Positions 51,415-59,559 of a DNA stretch of 64,000 bases are shown in pieces. Source of the DNA: Bradyrhizobium iriomotense (GTDB lineage Bacteria; Pseudomonadota; Alphaproteobacteria; Rhizobiales; Xanthobacteraceae); the NCBI RefSeq assembly GCF_018129405.1, contig NZ_JAFCLP010000004.1, positions 310,001-374,000 of the forward strand, in the 5' to 3' direction. A model generated the notes under the pieces. That model had not been told where the DNA came from and did no database searches. It saw nothing but the letters and a program-made list of their open reading frames with translations. How positions within the stretch are numbered: the first letter of the stretch is position 1; each line of letters starts with the position of its first letter. The translations under genes were made by a program, and so were the position numbers.

Positions 51415-52373
51415 CAGGAGAACTTGAAGAGGCGTGCCGGATTGTCGACCAGCAGCTTGTGCTGGACCTTGGCATCGGGCGCGAAGAGCGGGATCAGGTC
51501 GACGATCTCGCCGTCATTGGGCATGACCTTGACATTGGGATGCGGCCAGTCGGTGCCCCAGAGCACACGATCGGGCGCATTGTCGATCAGCGCCTTCGCG
51601 AACGGCACCGCGTCATGGAACGGCTTGCCGGTGCTGGAAGCGCGCTCAAGGCCCGTGATCTTGACCCAGCACTTCTCGTCCTTTTTCTGGAGATCGAGCA
51701 GCGCGGTGAAGCCGGGATCACCCAGCCCCTTCCCGGCCTGCGCCGTCCCCATGTGATCGATCACATAGGGCGTCGGCAGCGCAGTCAGGATGGGTGCGAA
51801 TTCGGCGATCGTGCCGGGCTCGAAATAGACGTCGATGTGCCAGCCGAGCTCGGCGACGCGATGCACGATGCGCTGGAACTTGTTCATGTCGCCGACGCCG
51901 CCGAGACGCTTGAGGAAGGCGAAGCGACAGCCGCAGATGCCGCCCTTGTCGAGCGCCGACAGCTCCTTCTCCGTCATCTCGTCGCTGACGTTGGCAATGC
52001 CCTTGTAGGCGCCCTCGCTCTGGGCGATGGCATCGGTGACGACCCGGTTGTCCGTGCCGTGCACCGTGGCGTTGACGATCACGCAGCGCTCGACACCAAT
52101 CTTCTCGTGGACGCTGCGGAACGTCTCCAGCGGCGCATCGGCGGTGTTGTAGGGACGCTTCTCGGCGAAGGGATAACGGGCCGCAGGCCCGAAGATATGC
52201 GTATGGGTATCGCAGGATTTCGCCGGCAGCTTGAAGGACGGTGTCTTGGGATTGGGATCCGGCGGCGTGATCGTCGGGATCGTCTGGGATTCGGCTCCTT
52301 GCGCGCGCGCTTCGCTCGCAAGTGCGGCACCGGCCAATCCGGTCAAGAGATGCAAGCACTCCCGCCTGTTCAT
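51414..52373 (-). CDS. LigI-like lactonase paralogue with an apparent export signal
   Basis: A 319-residue protein closely similar to its neighbour: SCDTHTHIFGPAARYPFAEK, ERCVIVNATVHGTDNRVVTD, GWHIDVYFEPGTIAEF, VIDHMG and LWGTDWPHPNVKVMPNDGE. From ATG 52373 it begins MNRRECLHLLTGLAGAALAS then EARAQG, a twin-arginine-like signal peptide with RR, a hydrophobic stretch and ARA-type cleavage. A GTG at 52385 is an alternative start. Periplasmic location of a LigI-type enzyme is unusual; the 60-residue start may instead be a non-cleaved extension. Confidence 0.83.
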   Translation of the reverse strand: MNRRECLHLLTGLAGAALASEARAQGAESQTIPTITPPDPNPKTPSFKLPAKSCDTHTHIFGPAARYPFAEKRPYNTADAPLETFRSVHEKIGVERCVIVNATVHGTDNRVVTDAIAQSEGAYKGIANVSDEMTEKELSALDKGGICGCRFAFLKRLGGVGDMNKFQRIVHRVAELGWHIDVYFEPGTIAEFAPILTALPTPYVIDHMGTAQAGKGLGDPGFTALLDLQKKDEKCWVKITGLERASSTGKPFHDAVPFAKALIDNAPDRVLWGTDWPHPNVKVMPNDGEIVDLIPLFAPDAKVQHKLLVDNPARLFKFS

Positions 52374-52448
52374 TTCCCAAAACACCCTGTCACATGGCCC
52401 GCTTGCGAGCGGAAGCGCCGTTACGCGCCTCCCCTCAGGCGGTTTCTT

Positions 52449-53159
52449 TCAAGTCTTGCTGCTGACGACCGGCCGCCGCCGTGTCGGTGCGGCCTGATCA
52501 AGCGCCGGTGCCTGGAACGCGGCGACGGTGGCCTGCACCAGCTGTTCGATGGCGCCCGCGGCATCGCTGCCGTCGGCCTCGCCGCGCGACAGGCGCGAGA
52601 CGCGATCCGGCGTCACCAGCGAGTAATAGAGCGCGCCGAGCAGGAAATGGCTGCGCCAGACGATGTCGGTGCGCGGAATGTGGGGCAGGCTCTCGTGGAT
52701 CGCGTCGATGAAGGCGTGGCTGGTGTCATCGAAGGTCTGCGCGATGATCTTTCGCGCGACCTCGTTGCCTTCCGCCGACATCACCGCACGCAGCCGCGTG
52801 AAGCGCGCCCCGCCGCCCGCGAGATCGCTGCCCGAGGTGAAGGCCGGCACGACATAGGCGCGCACGATCGCCTCCAGCCGGTCCTGGAGATCGCGCACGC
52901 GCTTTGCGGCGGCGAGCAACTCGGAGCGGCGCAAATTCATCGGCCCGCAATGGCGCCGGTAGATCTCCAGCAGCAGGCCGTCCTTGGTCTTGAAATGATA
53001 GGTGACGCTGCCGGGATTGGCCCCGGCGGCCTGCGCGATGTCGCGCACCGAGACGGCATTGAAGCCGTTGGTGGCGAACAGCTCCTCGGCCGCGGCGAGG
53101 ATCGCCTCGCGCATGTTCGGCTTGCGGGCCGATTCCTTGCTGGTGGGCTTGCGTACCAT
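52449..53159 (-). CDS. TetR family regulator of the aromatic-acid operon
   Basis: A 236-residue TetR/AcrR protein. Helix-turn-helix: ATNGFNAVSVRDIAQAAGAN then PGSVTYHFKTKDGLLLEIYR. The large C-terminal domain carries RFTRLRAVMSAEGNEVARKI and IPRTDIVWRSHFLLGALYYS. It is 75 nt upstream of the LigI paralogue on the same strand and divergent from tctC, with a palindrome between. ATG 53159 has no Shine-Dalgarno and may be near-leaderless. Confidence 0.88.
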   Translation of the reverse strand: MVRKPTSKESARKPNMREAILAAAEELFATNGFNAVSVRDIAQAAGANPGSVTYHFKTKDGLLLEIYRRHCGPMNLRRSELLAAAKRVRDLQDRLEAIVRAYVVPAFTSGSDLAGGGARFTRLRAVMSAEGNEVARKIIAQTFDDTSHAFIDAIHESLPHIPRTDIVWRSHFLLGALYYSLVTPDRVSRLSRGEADGSDAAGAIEQLVQATVAAFQAPALDQAAPTRRRPVVSSKT

Positions 53160-53163
53160 GTGA

Positions 53164-53198
53164 TTTGTACTATCGTACAAAAGATCAGGTCTCGTCAA
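53164..53198 (-). promoter_or_regulatory. Promoter and palindromic operator of tetR/tctC
   Basis: TTTGTAC-TATC-GTACAAA at 53164-53181 has perfect 7-bp arms. On the minus strand TTGACG (53198-53193), an 18-bp spacer and GATAGT (53174-53169) form a promoter; the palindrome overlaps the -10. The predicted start is about three bases before ATG 53159, so little or no leader. The palindrome is about 90 nt before tctC. Confidence 0.65.
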
Positions 53199-53271
53199 CA
53201 AGAACCATGGGCATCGTCCGGAACGGCAGAGACCGCCGTCGGGGACGGAATGCCCGCAAGGAGTGCTGGGA

Positions 53272-54249
53272 ATGCTGGGTTTGAACACAATGATCGGCCG
53301 GCTTGCGGTCGGCGCAGGCATGCTGCTGGCAGCGAGCGCCGCGCAGGCCGACAATTATCCGAGCAAGCCGGTCCACATCCTGGTGCCCTATGCGGCCGGC
53401 GGCGCGGTCGACGTGCTCGCGCGGACGCTCGGCCAGGCACTGGCCAAAACCTGGGGCCAGCAGCCGGTGATCGACAACCGTCCCGGCGCCGGCGGCATTG
53501 TCGCCTCGCAGACGCTGGCGCAGGCCGCGCCTGACGGCTACACGCTGATCCTGGTCGCCAGCGGCCACCCGCTCAACCAGTTCATCTATCCGAGCGTGCC
53601 TTACGACACGTTTAGGGATTTCACCGCGATCACCGAGGTCGCCTCCTCGCCGCTCGCGATCGTGGTGGCGAAGGACAGCCCCTACAAGACGCTCGGCGAT
53701 CTCCTCGCCGCCGCGAAGAAAGAGCCGGACAAGCTCTCCTACGGCATGTCCGGCAACGGCACATCGGCGCATCTTGCCGGCGAATTGCTCAAATACATGT
53801 CCGGCACCAAGATCGTCGCGATCCCCTACAAGGGCGGCGCACCGGCGCTGACCGCCGTGATCGCCGGCGAGATTCCGCTCAGCATCAATCCGCTCGCAGA
53901 AGCGATCGGCCAGCTCGAGGGCGGCCCGGTCCGCGCGCTCGCGGTGACCTCAGCCGAGCGCTCCAAGGCGCTGCCGGATGTTCCGACCATCGCTGAGGCC
54001 GGCGTGCCCGGCTACGACGTCTCGGTCTGGTGGGGGGTGCTTGGTCCGGCAAAGATGCCGCCGGAGATCGTCGCGAAGCTCGAGACCGACCTCAAGGCCG
54101 CGCTGCAGGACCCAAGCGTGCTGTCGACGCTCGGCAAGATCGGCGCAGCCCCCGTCGGCTCCTCCGCCAAGGACTTTGACGCCTACATGCATGCCGAGGC
54201 GACCAAGTGGGAGCCGGTGCTGAAGGCCGCCAACATCCGCGCGCAGTAA
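53272..54249 (+). CDS. Tripartite tricarboxylate transporter binding protein (Bug/TctC family)
   Basis: A 325-residue periplasmic Bug-type receptor. Signal peptide with AVGAGMLLAASAAQA. TctC core: YPSKPVHILVPYAAGGAVDV, LARTLGQALAKTWGQQPVID, NRPGAGGIVASQTLAQA and DVPTIAEAGVPGYDVSVWWG. AAGGAG eight nt before ATG 53272. No TctA/TctB genes are adjacent, so it is one of the many orphan Bug receptors; here it may bind a phthalate- or PDC-like acid for the adjacent operon. Confidence 0.9.
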   Translation: MLGLNTMIGRLAVGAGMLLAASAAQADNYPSKPVHILVPYAAGGAVDVLARTLGQALAKTWGQQPVIDNRPGAGGIVASQTLAQAAPDGYTLILVASGHPLNQFIYPSVPYDTFRDFTAITEVASSPLAIVVAKDSPYKTLGDLLAAAKKEPDKLSYGMSGNGTSAHLAGELLKYMSGTKIVAIPYKGGAPALTAVIAGEIPLSINPLAEAIGQLEGGPVRALAVTSAERSKALPDVPTIAEAGVPGYDVSVWWGVLGPAKMPPEIVAKLETDLKAALQDPSVLSTLGKIGAAPVGSSAKDFDAYMHAEATKWEPVLKAANIRAQ

Positions 54250-54259
54250 GGCTCTTCCG

Positions 54260-55057
54260 ATGAGGACCTCTGGGTACCTTGCGCGCACCGCCCTGCTCGC
54301 GGTCGCGATCATCAGTCTCGTCAGTGCGCCGGTGCGCGCCGATGGCGAAGCAAAGCTGCTCGCGCCGAGCGGCACCTTGCGCGTCGGCATCTATCCGGGC
54401 AGCCCGACCTCGATGGTGTCAGATGCGGCCGGCAAGCCGCACGGCCTCGCCTACGATCTCGGCGGCGAGCTGGCCAAACGGCTTGGCGTCGCCGTGGACT
54501 ATGTCAAATTCCAGCGCGTCGCCGACATCGTCACCGCGATCCACGACGGCCAGGTCGATTTCACCGTGACCAATGCCACGCCGGCGCGCGCCAGCGAGGT
54601 CAGCTTCAGCCAACCGGTGCTCTCGATCGAGCTCGGCTTTCTCGTTCCCGCGAATTCGCCGATCGCTGAGGTCGAGGATATCGACAGGCCCGGCGTGAAG
54701 ATCGGCGTCACCAAGGGCTCGACGTCCGAGCGCACCCTGCCGGCGAAATTCAAGACGGCGACCATCGTTCCCGCCGAAAGCGTCAAGGTCGCCATCGCCA
54801 TGTTCGGGAGCGGAGAGATCGACCTCTACGCAACCAACAAGCCGACGCTGTTCGAGATGTCGGACCAGATGCCGGGCGCGCGCATCCTCGACGGCAATTG
54901 GGGGCTGGAGCACATGGCGATCGCGATTCCCCGGGGGCGCGAGGACGCGCTTCCCCTGCTCAACCGCTTCGTGACGGAAGAGCAGTCCTCCGGCGCGCTG
55001 GATACGATCCAGCAGCAAGCGGGCCTGCGCGGCGCGACCAAGACCAAGCGCGAGTAG
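54260..55057 (+). CDS. Periplasmic amino-acid-type binding protein (family 3), orphan
   Basis: A 265-residue SBP_bac_3 protein. Signal peptide with TALLAVAIISLVSAPVRA. Core: APSGTLRVGIYPGSPTSMVS, PHGLAYDLGGELAKRLGVAV, FQRVADIVTAIHDGQVDFTV and GVKIGVTKGSTSERTLP. It starts 10 nt after the tctC stop, so the two are co-transcribed. No permease gene. The 182-bp gap after it holds a short TTGGC-ATTC-GCCAA repeat at 55118-55131 of unclear meaning. Confidence 0.88.
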   Translation: MRTSGYLARTALLAVAIISLVSAPVRADGEAKLLAPSGTLRVGIYPGSPTSMVSDAAGKPHGLAYDLGGELAKRLGVAVDYVKFQRVADIVTAIHDGQVDFTVTNATPARASEVSFSQPVLSIELGFLVPANSPIAEVEDIDRPGVKIGVTKGSTSERTLPAKFKTATIVPAESVKVAIAMFGSGEIDLYATNKPTLFEMSDQMPGARILDGNWGLEHMAIAIPRGREDALPLLNRFVTEEQSSGALDTIQQQAGLRGATKTKRE

Positions 55058-55239
55058 ATCTCAAGTCGTCGCCAGCACCGCTGGATTGCCAGACGATTTC
55101 CGCCAAGGTGCAAACGATTGGCATTCGCCAACGTCGTCAACTCCGTTTGCTGCAAATCAACGCGGCAACATGGACAAAGCGTCATTTGTCTTCCGTGCCG
55201 CGCTGGGCAACCAAAGCGGCGGATCGTCGGAGACCAAGT

Positions 55240-56163
55240 ATGAGCAAGCCCCTGCTGTTGACACTGCATCGCTGGATCACGCTGGTCTTTGCCCTGCCCT
55301 TGCTCGCGATCATCGTCACCGGACTGATCCTGTCTTTCGAGCCGCTGGTGCAAGTCAGTAGCATCAGCGGTCCTGCTATCGACGCAGGGCGCGTCGTCGA
55401 GCTGGCGAAACGATACGATCCGGAAGGCAAGGCGCGCGGCGTTTCGTTCACTGCCGCGAGCCAGCGCATGACGCTGCAAGGCGCCGGAACCCCGGCGATC
55501 GATCTCGCAACAGGCGCGCCCGCTGCGGCAGGCTCCAGCCTCTCCGATCTCCTGCTGTGGGCCCGCATGACCCATGAACGGTTGCTCGGCCAGGCGTGGC
55601 TGGTGACGAGTTCGACCATCGCCATGGTCACGCTGATGGTGCTCGGCGCGTTCATGGGACTGCCGCGGCTGCGCAACACGCTGTCCGGATGGCACAAGGG
55701 CACCGCGTGGTTCACGCTGCCGCTGATCCTGCTCAGCCCGCTGACCGGCCTGTGCATGGCGTTCGGCCTGACGTTTCAGAACGCAGCCGCGCCAGCCGGC
55801 GGTGGACGTCCAATTGCCCTGCTGGAAGCCGTTCGCATGGTCGCAGACCAGCACGACCTCACCCACGTGATCTCGATCGGCACGCGCGGCGGCCGCGTGA
55901 TGGCGCGAATCTATGAGGGCGGCGAACTGCGCGCCTACACCGTCAATTCAAGCGGTGTCACCCCGCTGCCGCGCAACTGGCCGCGCCTGATCCACGAGGG
56001 AAACTGGTCGGCCCTGATCGCTTCGCCGCTCAATATCATCACCTCGGTTGCGCTTCTGACGCTGCTCTCGACCGGGTTGCTGATCTGGGCCCGGCGCAAG
56101 CTGCGCAAGCGGCACCCCCGATCGAACGTGCAAGGCGACCCCGCCGTTGTCGGGGCCGCTTAG
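55240..56163 (+). CDS. PepSY-associated TM-domain protein
   Basis: A 307-residue inner-membrane protein of the PepSY_TM family, often linked to siderophore or iron-reduction functions. TM1 at about 10-32 (HRWITLVFALPLLAIIVTGL), a periplasmic PepSY-like domain, TMs in AMVTLMVLGAFMGLPRL and WFTLPLILLSPLTGLCMAFG, and a C-terminal TM (IITSVALLTLLSTGLLIWAR) with basic tail. GGAG lies eight nt before ATG 55240. Role inferred only from family. Confidence 0.8.
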   Translation: MSKPLLLTLHRWITLVFALPLLAIIVTGLILSFEPLVQVSSISGPAIDAGRVVELAKRYDPEGKARGVSFTAASQRMTLQGAGTPAIDLATGAPAAAGSSLSDLLLWARMTHERLLGQAWLVTSSTIAMVTLMVLGAFMGLPRLRNTLSGWHKGTAWFTLPLILLSPLTGLCMAFGLTFQNAAAPAGGGRPIALLEAVRMVADQHDLTHVISIGTRGGRVMARIYEGGELRAYTVNSSGVTPLPRNWPRLIHEGNWSALIASPLNIITSVALLTLLSTGLLIWARRKLRKRHPRSNVQGDPAVVGAA

Positions 56164-56213
56164 CAGCATTGCCTGATGCAACCGCCGTCGAACCGCGCTA
56201 GTCTTGCACGCGC

Positions 56214-57464
56214 ATGACCAGACGAACCGGCAGCGCCGATCTTCCTCTCCACACCGGACGGGTTCCGCCGTGGCTCGCGAGCCGCATGGCAACGCTCGGC
56301 GCGATCGTCACGCAGGCGGTCGTTCATCATTATGGACGCGAGGCATTCCTGCAGCGTCTGTCGCATCCATTCTGGTTCCAGTCGTTCGGCGCCGTGATGG
56401 GGATGGATTGGCATTCCTCAGGGATAACCACGTCTGTGATCGGCGCGCTGAAGCGCGGGCTCGGCCCGCTCCAGGACGAGCTCGGCATCTATGTCTGCGG
56501 CGGCCGCGGCCAGCATTCGCGCAAGACGCCGGACGAGCTGTTGCAGCTCGGCGATCGCGTCGGCTTCGATGGCGTAAAGCTCACGCGCGCCAGCCGCCTG
56601 GTGGCCAAGGTCGACAGCGCCGCGGTGCAGGACGGTTTCGATCTCTATCTTCACGGCTTCTTCGTCACCGCCGACGGCAAGTGGACGGTGGTGCAGCAGG
56701 GCATGAACGGCGACAAGCGCCAGGCCCGCCGCTATCACTGGCATTCCGAGGCGCTGAAGAGCTTTGTCGACGCGCCGCACAGCGCGATCGACGGCCCGCA
56801 GCAGGGTGAGATCGTCAATCTCACCGATCACCGCGCCGACGTCTCGCGCACCACGCAGCTCGAGCTGCTCTCCGATCTCGGCCCTGATCGCATCGTCTCC
56901 GAATTCGAGCGGCTCACCGCGACGGCACCCGAACCTGCGCAAGCCATGCTGCCACATCTGATCATGCCTGATCATCACGATGTCAGGCCCAAGGACGTGT
57001 TTGCACGCCGCCTGCACGGCACGCTGGCTGCGGCGGCCGAGCGCGGCCCGGTCGACTTCCCGGAGCTGCTGCTGACGCCCGGCGTCGGCGCGCGCACGGT
57101 GCGTTCGCTGGCGATGGTCGCCGAAGTCGTGCACGGCGCACCCTATCGCTTCACGGACCCCGCTCGTTTCTCGCTCGCCCATGGCGGCAAGGACCGGCAT
57201 CCCTATCCCGTCCCGATCAAGGTCTATGACGAGACCATCCGGGTGCTGAAGGGTGCGATCCAGAACGCAAAGCTCGGGCGTGAAGAAGAGATGCAGGCGA
57301 TCAAGCGCCTCGACGACCAGGCGCGGCGGCTGGAGCGGACCGCGCGTGGACCGTCGGTGGAGTCGTTCATCGCGGGTGAACGTGCCGCCTCGCCCGATCT
57401 CGACGGTCGCTCCGTATTCGGCTGGGAGCGCGAGCTTGCGCCGACAAAAAAGCGGACCGGCTGA
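56214..57464 (+). CDS. DUF763 domain protein
   Basis: A 416-residue member of the DUF763 family, found in archaea and scattered bacteria and of unknown function. The N-terminal landmark is RTGSADLPLHTGRVPPWL followed by FQSFGAVMGMDWHSSGITTS. Central DGVKLTRASRLVAKVDSAAV and YHWHSEALKSFVDAP; near residues 290-310 LLLTPGVGARTVRSLAMVAE resembles a helix-hairpin-helix. It may act on nucleic acid, but I cannot assign it. The last codons form the stem of a minus-strand terminator. Confidence 0.8.
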   Translation: MTRRTGSADLPLHTGRVPPWLASRMATLGAIVTQAVVHHYGREAFLQRLSHPFWFQSFGAVMGMDWHSSGITTSVIGALKRGLGPLQDELGIYVCGGRGQHSRKTPDELLQLGDRVGFDGVKLTRASRLVAKVDSAAVQDGFDLYLHGFFVTADGKWTVVQQGMNGDKRQARRYHWHSEALKSFVDAPHSAIDGPQQGEIVNLTDHRADVSRTTQLELLSDLGPDRIVSEFERLTATAPEPAQAMLPHLIMPDHHDVRPKDVFARRLHGTLAAAAERGPVDFPELLLTPGVGARTVRSLAMVAEVVHGAPYRFTDPARFSLAHGGKDRHPYPVPIKVYDETIRVLKGAIQNAKLGREEEMQAIKRLDDQARRLERTARGPSVESFIAGERAASPDLDGRSVFGWERELAPTKKRTG

Positions 57465-57476
57465 ACACCGGTCCGC
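57446..57476 (-). terminator. Rho-independent terminator for the minus-strand small genes
   Basis: GCGGACCGG (57452-57460) and CCGGTCCGC (57468-57476) form a perfect 9-bp stem with a 7-nt loop. On the minus strand it is followed by TTTTTT (57451-57446). It lies within the final codons and stop of DUF763 on the plus strand. Confidence 0.85.
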
Positions 57477-57498
57477 GAGTTGGTCGGGAGGACCCTTC

Positions 57499-57741
57499 TC
57501 AGGTCTCGTCGGTCCCCGGCTCCTCGTCGAGCCGGTTGGCCGCATGATCCTGATATTGTTCGGTCTGGATGGACTTGCCGTCCATGCCGCGAATGTCGGA
57601 ATGCTGCGTCTTGTCGCGGTTGGACAGCACCATGTTGTCGCCGATCTTGTCCTTGGGCACCTCCGTCATGGCGCCGGTGCCGTCGCCCTTGCCATGCATG
57701 CCGGACCTGAAATGCGTCTTGCTGCCATGCCCACTTGGCAT
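57499..57741 (-). CDS. Small hydrophilic protein, 80 residues
   Basis: A highly polar, Gly/Asp/Lys-rich protein: MPSGHGSKTHFRSGMHGKGD, then TGAMTEVPKDKIGDNMVLSN and RDKTQHSDIRGMDGKSIQTE. It resembles intrinsically disordered, stress-type hypothetical proteins of Bradyrhizobium. AGGAGAGAG lies before the ATG. It follows an 87-residue hydrophilic protein and ends at a strong terminator. No function known. Confidence 0.7.
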   Translation of the reverse strand: MPSGHGSKTHFRSGMHGKGDGTGAMTEVPKDKIGDNMVLSNRDKTQHSDIRGMDGKSIQTEQYQDHAANRLDEEPGTDET

Positions 57742-57774
57742 CGCTCTCTCCTTTTGCAGTGATCTTGCGAAGGC

Positions 57775-58038
57775 TCAGTGCTTCTGTTGCGCCGGCATCG
57801 GCTTCGGCCGCTTGTGACCGCTCTGGCCGGGATTGTTGTGCTTGTTGTGGTCGCTCTCCTGATTAGGACCACCCCGGCTCACCGGAAATTCGCTCTGTCG
57901 TGCCTCCGCCCGCGCGTGGTGAGCGGCCGCATCCTTAGGGTTGCCTGCCAGGGCCTGATCCAGTTCCCGTGCGTCGGGGAAATCAGGCTTGCGCTCGAGA
58001 ATGCGTACCTGCTGCTCATGGGTCTTTTTGCCTTGCAT
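57775..58038 (-). CDS. Small hydrophilic protein, 87 residues
   Basis: Polar protein MQGKKTHEQQVRILERKPDF followed by PDARELDQALAGNPKDAAAH and HARAEARQSEFPVSRGGPNQ, then a His/Lys/Asn/Pro-rich tail ending in AQQKH. GGAG lies seven nt before ATG 58038. A possible GGAAC-N17-GTT element at 58154-58130 on this strand hints at stress (EcfG) control. Paired with the 80-residue protein. Function unknown. Confidence 0.65.
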   Translation of the reverse strand: MQGKKTHEQQVRILERKPDFPDARELDQALAGNPKDAAAHHARAEARQSEFPVSRGGPNQESDHNKHNNPGQSGHKRPKPMPAQQKH

Positions 58039-58198
58039 GCTGGGTCTCCCGTCTTCACCTGCCTCCGCCCTTGCCGGCCGTGTCGTCAGCGGAAAGGAAC
58101 TCATCGCCGCTCCCGAGGTCTTTGCTGACAACAGGAAGAACGGCAGACCGTTCCTGGCTGATCGCAACCAGCGACGATTTTCCGAAGAAGCGCAGACG

Positions 58199-59470
58199 TC
58201 AGCCCGCCGCAGCGAGGGAACGATCGGATCGTCCGGCAGCTGACGCGATCCCCTGCGTTCCACCATCTTCCGCGATGACGGGAAGCTTCGCGATCGCGCG
58301 CAGGCCCGGGCGCCTGCGCCAGCGAACCTGCGCGGGATCGATGGCCAGACCAAGTTTCGGCCATCGTTCCAAGAGCGCCTCCAGCGCACACGCCGCCTCG
58401 ATCCGCGCGAGCTGATGGCCGAGGCAGAAATGAATTCCCGTCCCGAACGAGATGTGACGGTTCGGCTTGCGCGCGAGGTCGAGCCGCTCCGGCTGATCGT
58501 GCACCGCCGGATCCATGTTGGCCGCGGCAAGCATGACCATGACACGATCGCCCTTCTTCAGCCGCACGCCCTCGAGCACGGTGTCCCGTCGCACATAGCG
58601 CGGCTTGGAGAATTGCACCGGCGAAACGAAACGCAGGAACTCCTCGACGGCGAGAGCGATGCGGCTGCGGTCTTGCTCCAGCCAGTCGCGCAAGGCGGGA
58701 TTCCTGAGAAGTTCATAGACCGAACCGCTGATGAGATGCGTCGTGGTCTCCGAACCCGCAGCCAGCAGCAGGAACACCATCGACACCATTTCGTCCGGCG
58801 TGATCTGCCCGCCCTCGCGCTCGACCTGGACCAGCTCGGCGATCAGGCCTTCGCCGCCCTGCACGCGCGCAATCTGCAACTGCTCTTCGAGATAGCCTCG
58901 CATCTTGCGGAACGCGAACAGCAACCGAAAGAAACTGAGGACATTCGTCAGAGACGACATTGAATTCGCCCAGGCGATGAACCTCGGACGATCGGCGCTC
59001 GGCAGGCCCAGCAATTCGCAGATGACCGACAGCGGCAGCAGGCGGGCATAACGCTGGACAAGATCGGCGGGGCTGCCGCCGGCAAACAGCTCGCCGGCGA
59101 GCCCGTCGGCAATGGCGCGAATGCGCGGCTCCATCGCGACGATCGCACGGCGGCGAAACGCTTCATCGACGATGCTGCGCAGGCGCGTGTGGTCCGGCTC
59201 GTCCATCGTCAGCATGTTGTTGGCGATGGTCTTGACATATCTCGGCATCCACCAGCGCAGACCCGCGACGTCGCCATCTTCCTTGCGCAGCGTGAAAGTC
59301 GCGCCGTCCTTCAGGACCTCTGCCGTGGCGTCATGCGTGGTCGTGATCCAGACCTCGCCGACCAGGGGAAAGCGCGTCGCGACCACCGGGCCGGATGCGC
59401 GCAATGCCGCGATCGCCTTGGGCGGATCGCGGAAGAAGGCCTCGCTGGTGAAATCGAGGCGCGGCGTCAT
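58199..59470 (-). CDS. Cytochrome P450
   Basis: A 423-residue soluble bacterial P450. The oxygen-activating I-helix reads LLAAGSETTTHLISGSVYEL, the ExxR motif is in VEEFLRFVSPVQF, and the heme loop is FGTGIHFCLGHQLARIEA with Cys349 as the iron ligand. It catalyses monooxygenation of an unknown substrate. A ferredoxin-NADP reductase gene is about 500 bp away on the same strand and could supply electrons; no ferredoxin gene is visible. Confidence 0.92.
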   Translation of the reverse strand: MTPRLDFTSEAFFRDPPKAIAALRASGPVVATRFPLVGEVWITTTHDATAEVLKDGATFTLRKEDGDVAGLRWWMPRYVKTIANNMLTMDEPDHTRLRSIVDEAFRRRAIVAMEPRIRAIADGLAGELFAGGSPADLVQRYARLLPLSVICELLGLPSADRPRFIAWANSMSSLTNVLSFFRLLFAFRKMRGYLEEQLQIARVQGGEGLIAELVQVEREGGQITPDEMVSMVFLLLAAGSETTTHLISGSVYELLRNPALRDWLEQDRSRIALAVEEFLRFVSPVQFSKPRYVRRDTVLEGVRLKKGDRVMVMLAAANMDPAVHDQPERLDLARKPNRHISFGTGIHFCLGHQLARIEAACALEALLERWPKLGLAIDPAQVRWRRRPGLRAIAKLPVIAEDGGTQGIASAAGRSDRSLAAAG

Positions 59471-59559
59471 GGGATCACCGGTATGGTTGGTGGCGCATCA
59501 ACCAGATGGTGTGCGTGCGGCGGCGCGCAAGGGCCTGAACCGCCCGGAAGAAACGATCC

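Noticed and set aside
51393-53534. A 713-codon plus-strand frame across the LigI-like and TetR genes
   Set aside because: Low-complexity antisense shadow of well-supported minus-strand genes, a common effect of high G+C.
55118-55131. TTGGC-ATTC-GCCAA inverted repeat before the PepSY gene as a regulator site
   Set aside because: Only 5-bp arms, more than 100 nt from the gene and no regulator nearby; too weak to annotate.
55058-55239. Small ORF between the binding-protein and PepSY genes
   Set aside because: Frames there lack SD sites and continue as a shadow into the PepSY gene; the strong GGAG lies only before ATG 55240.
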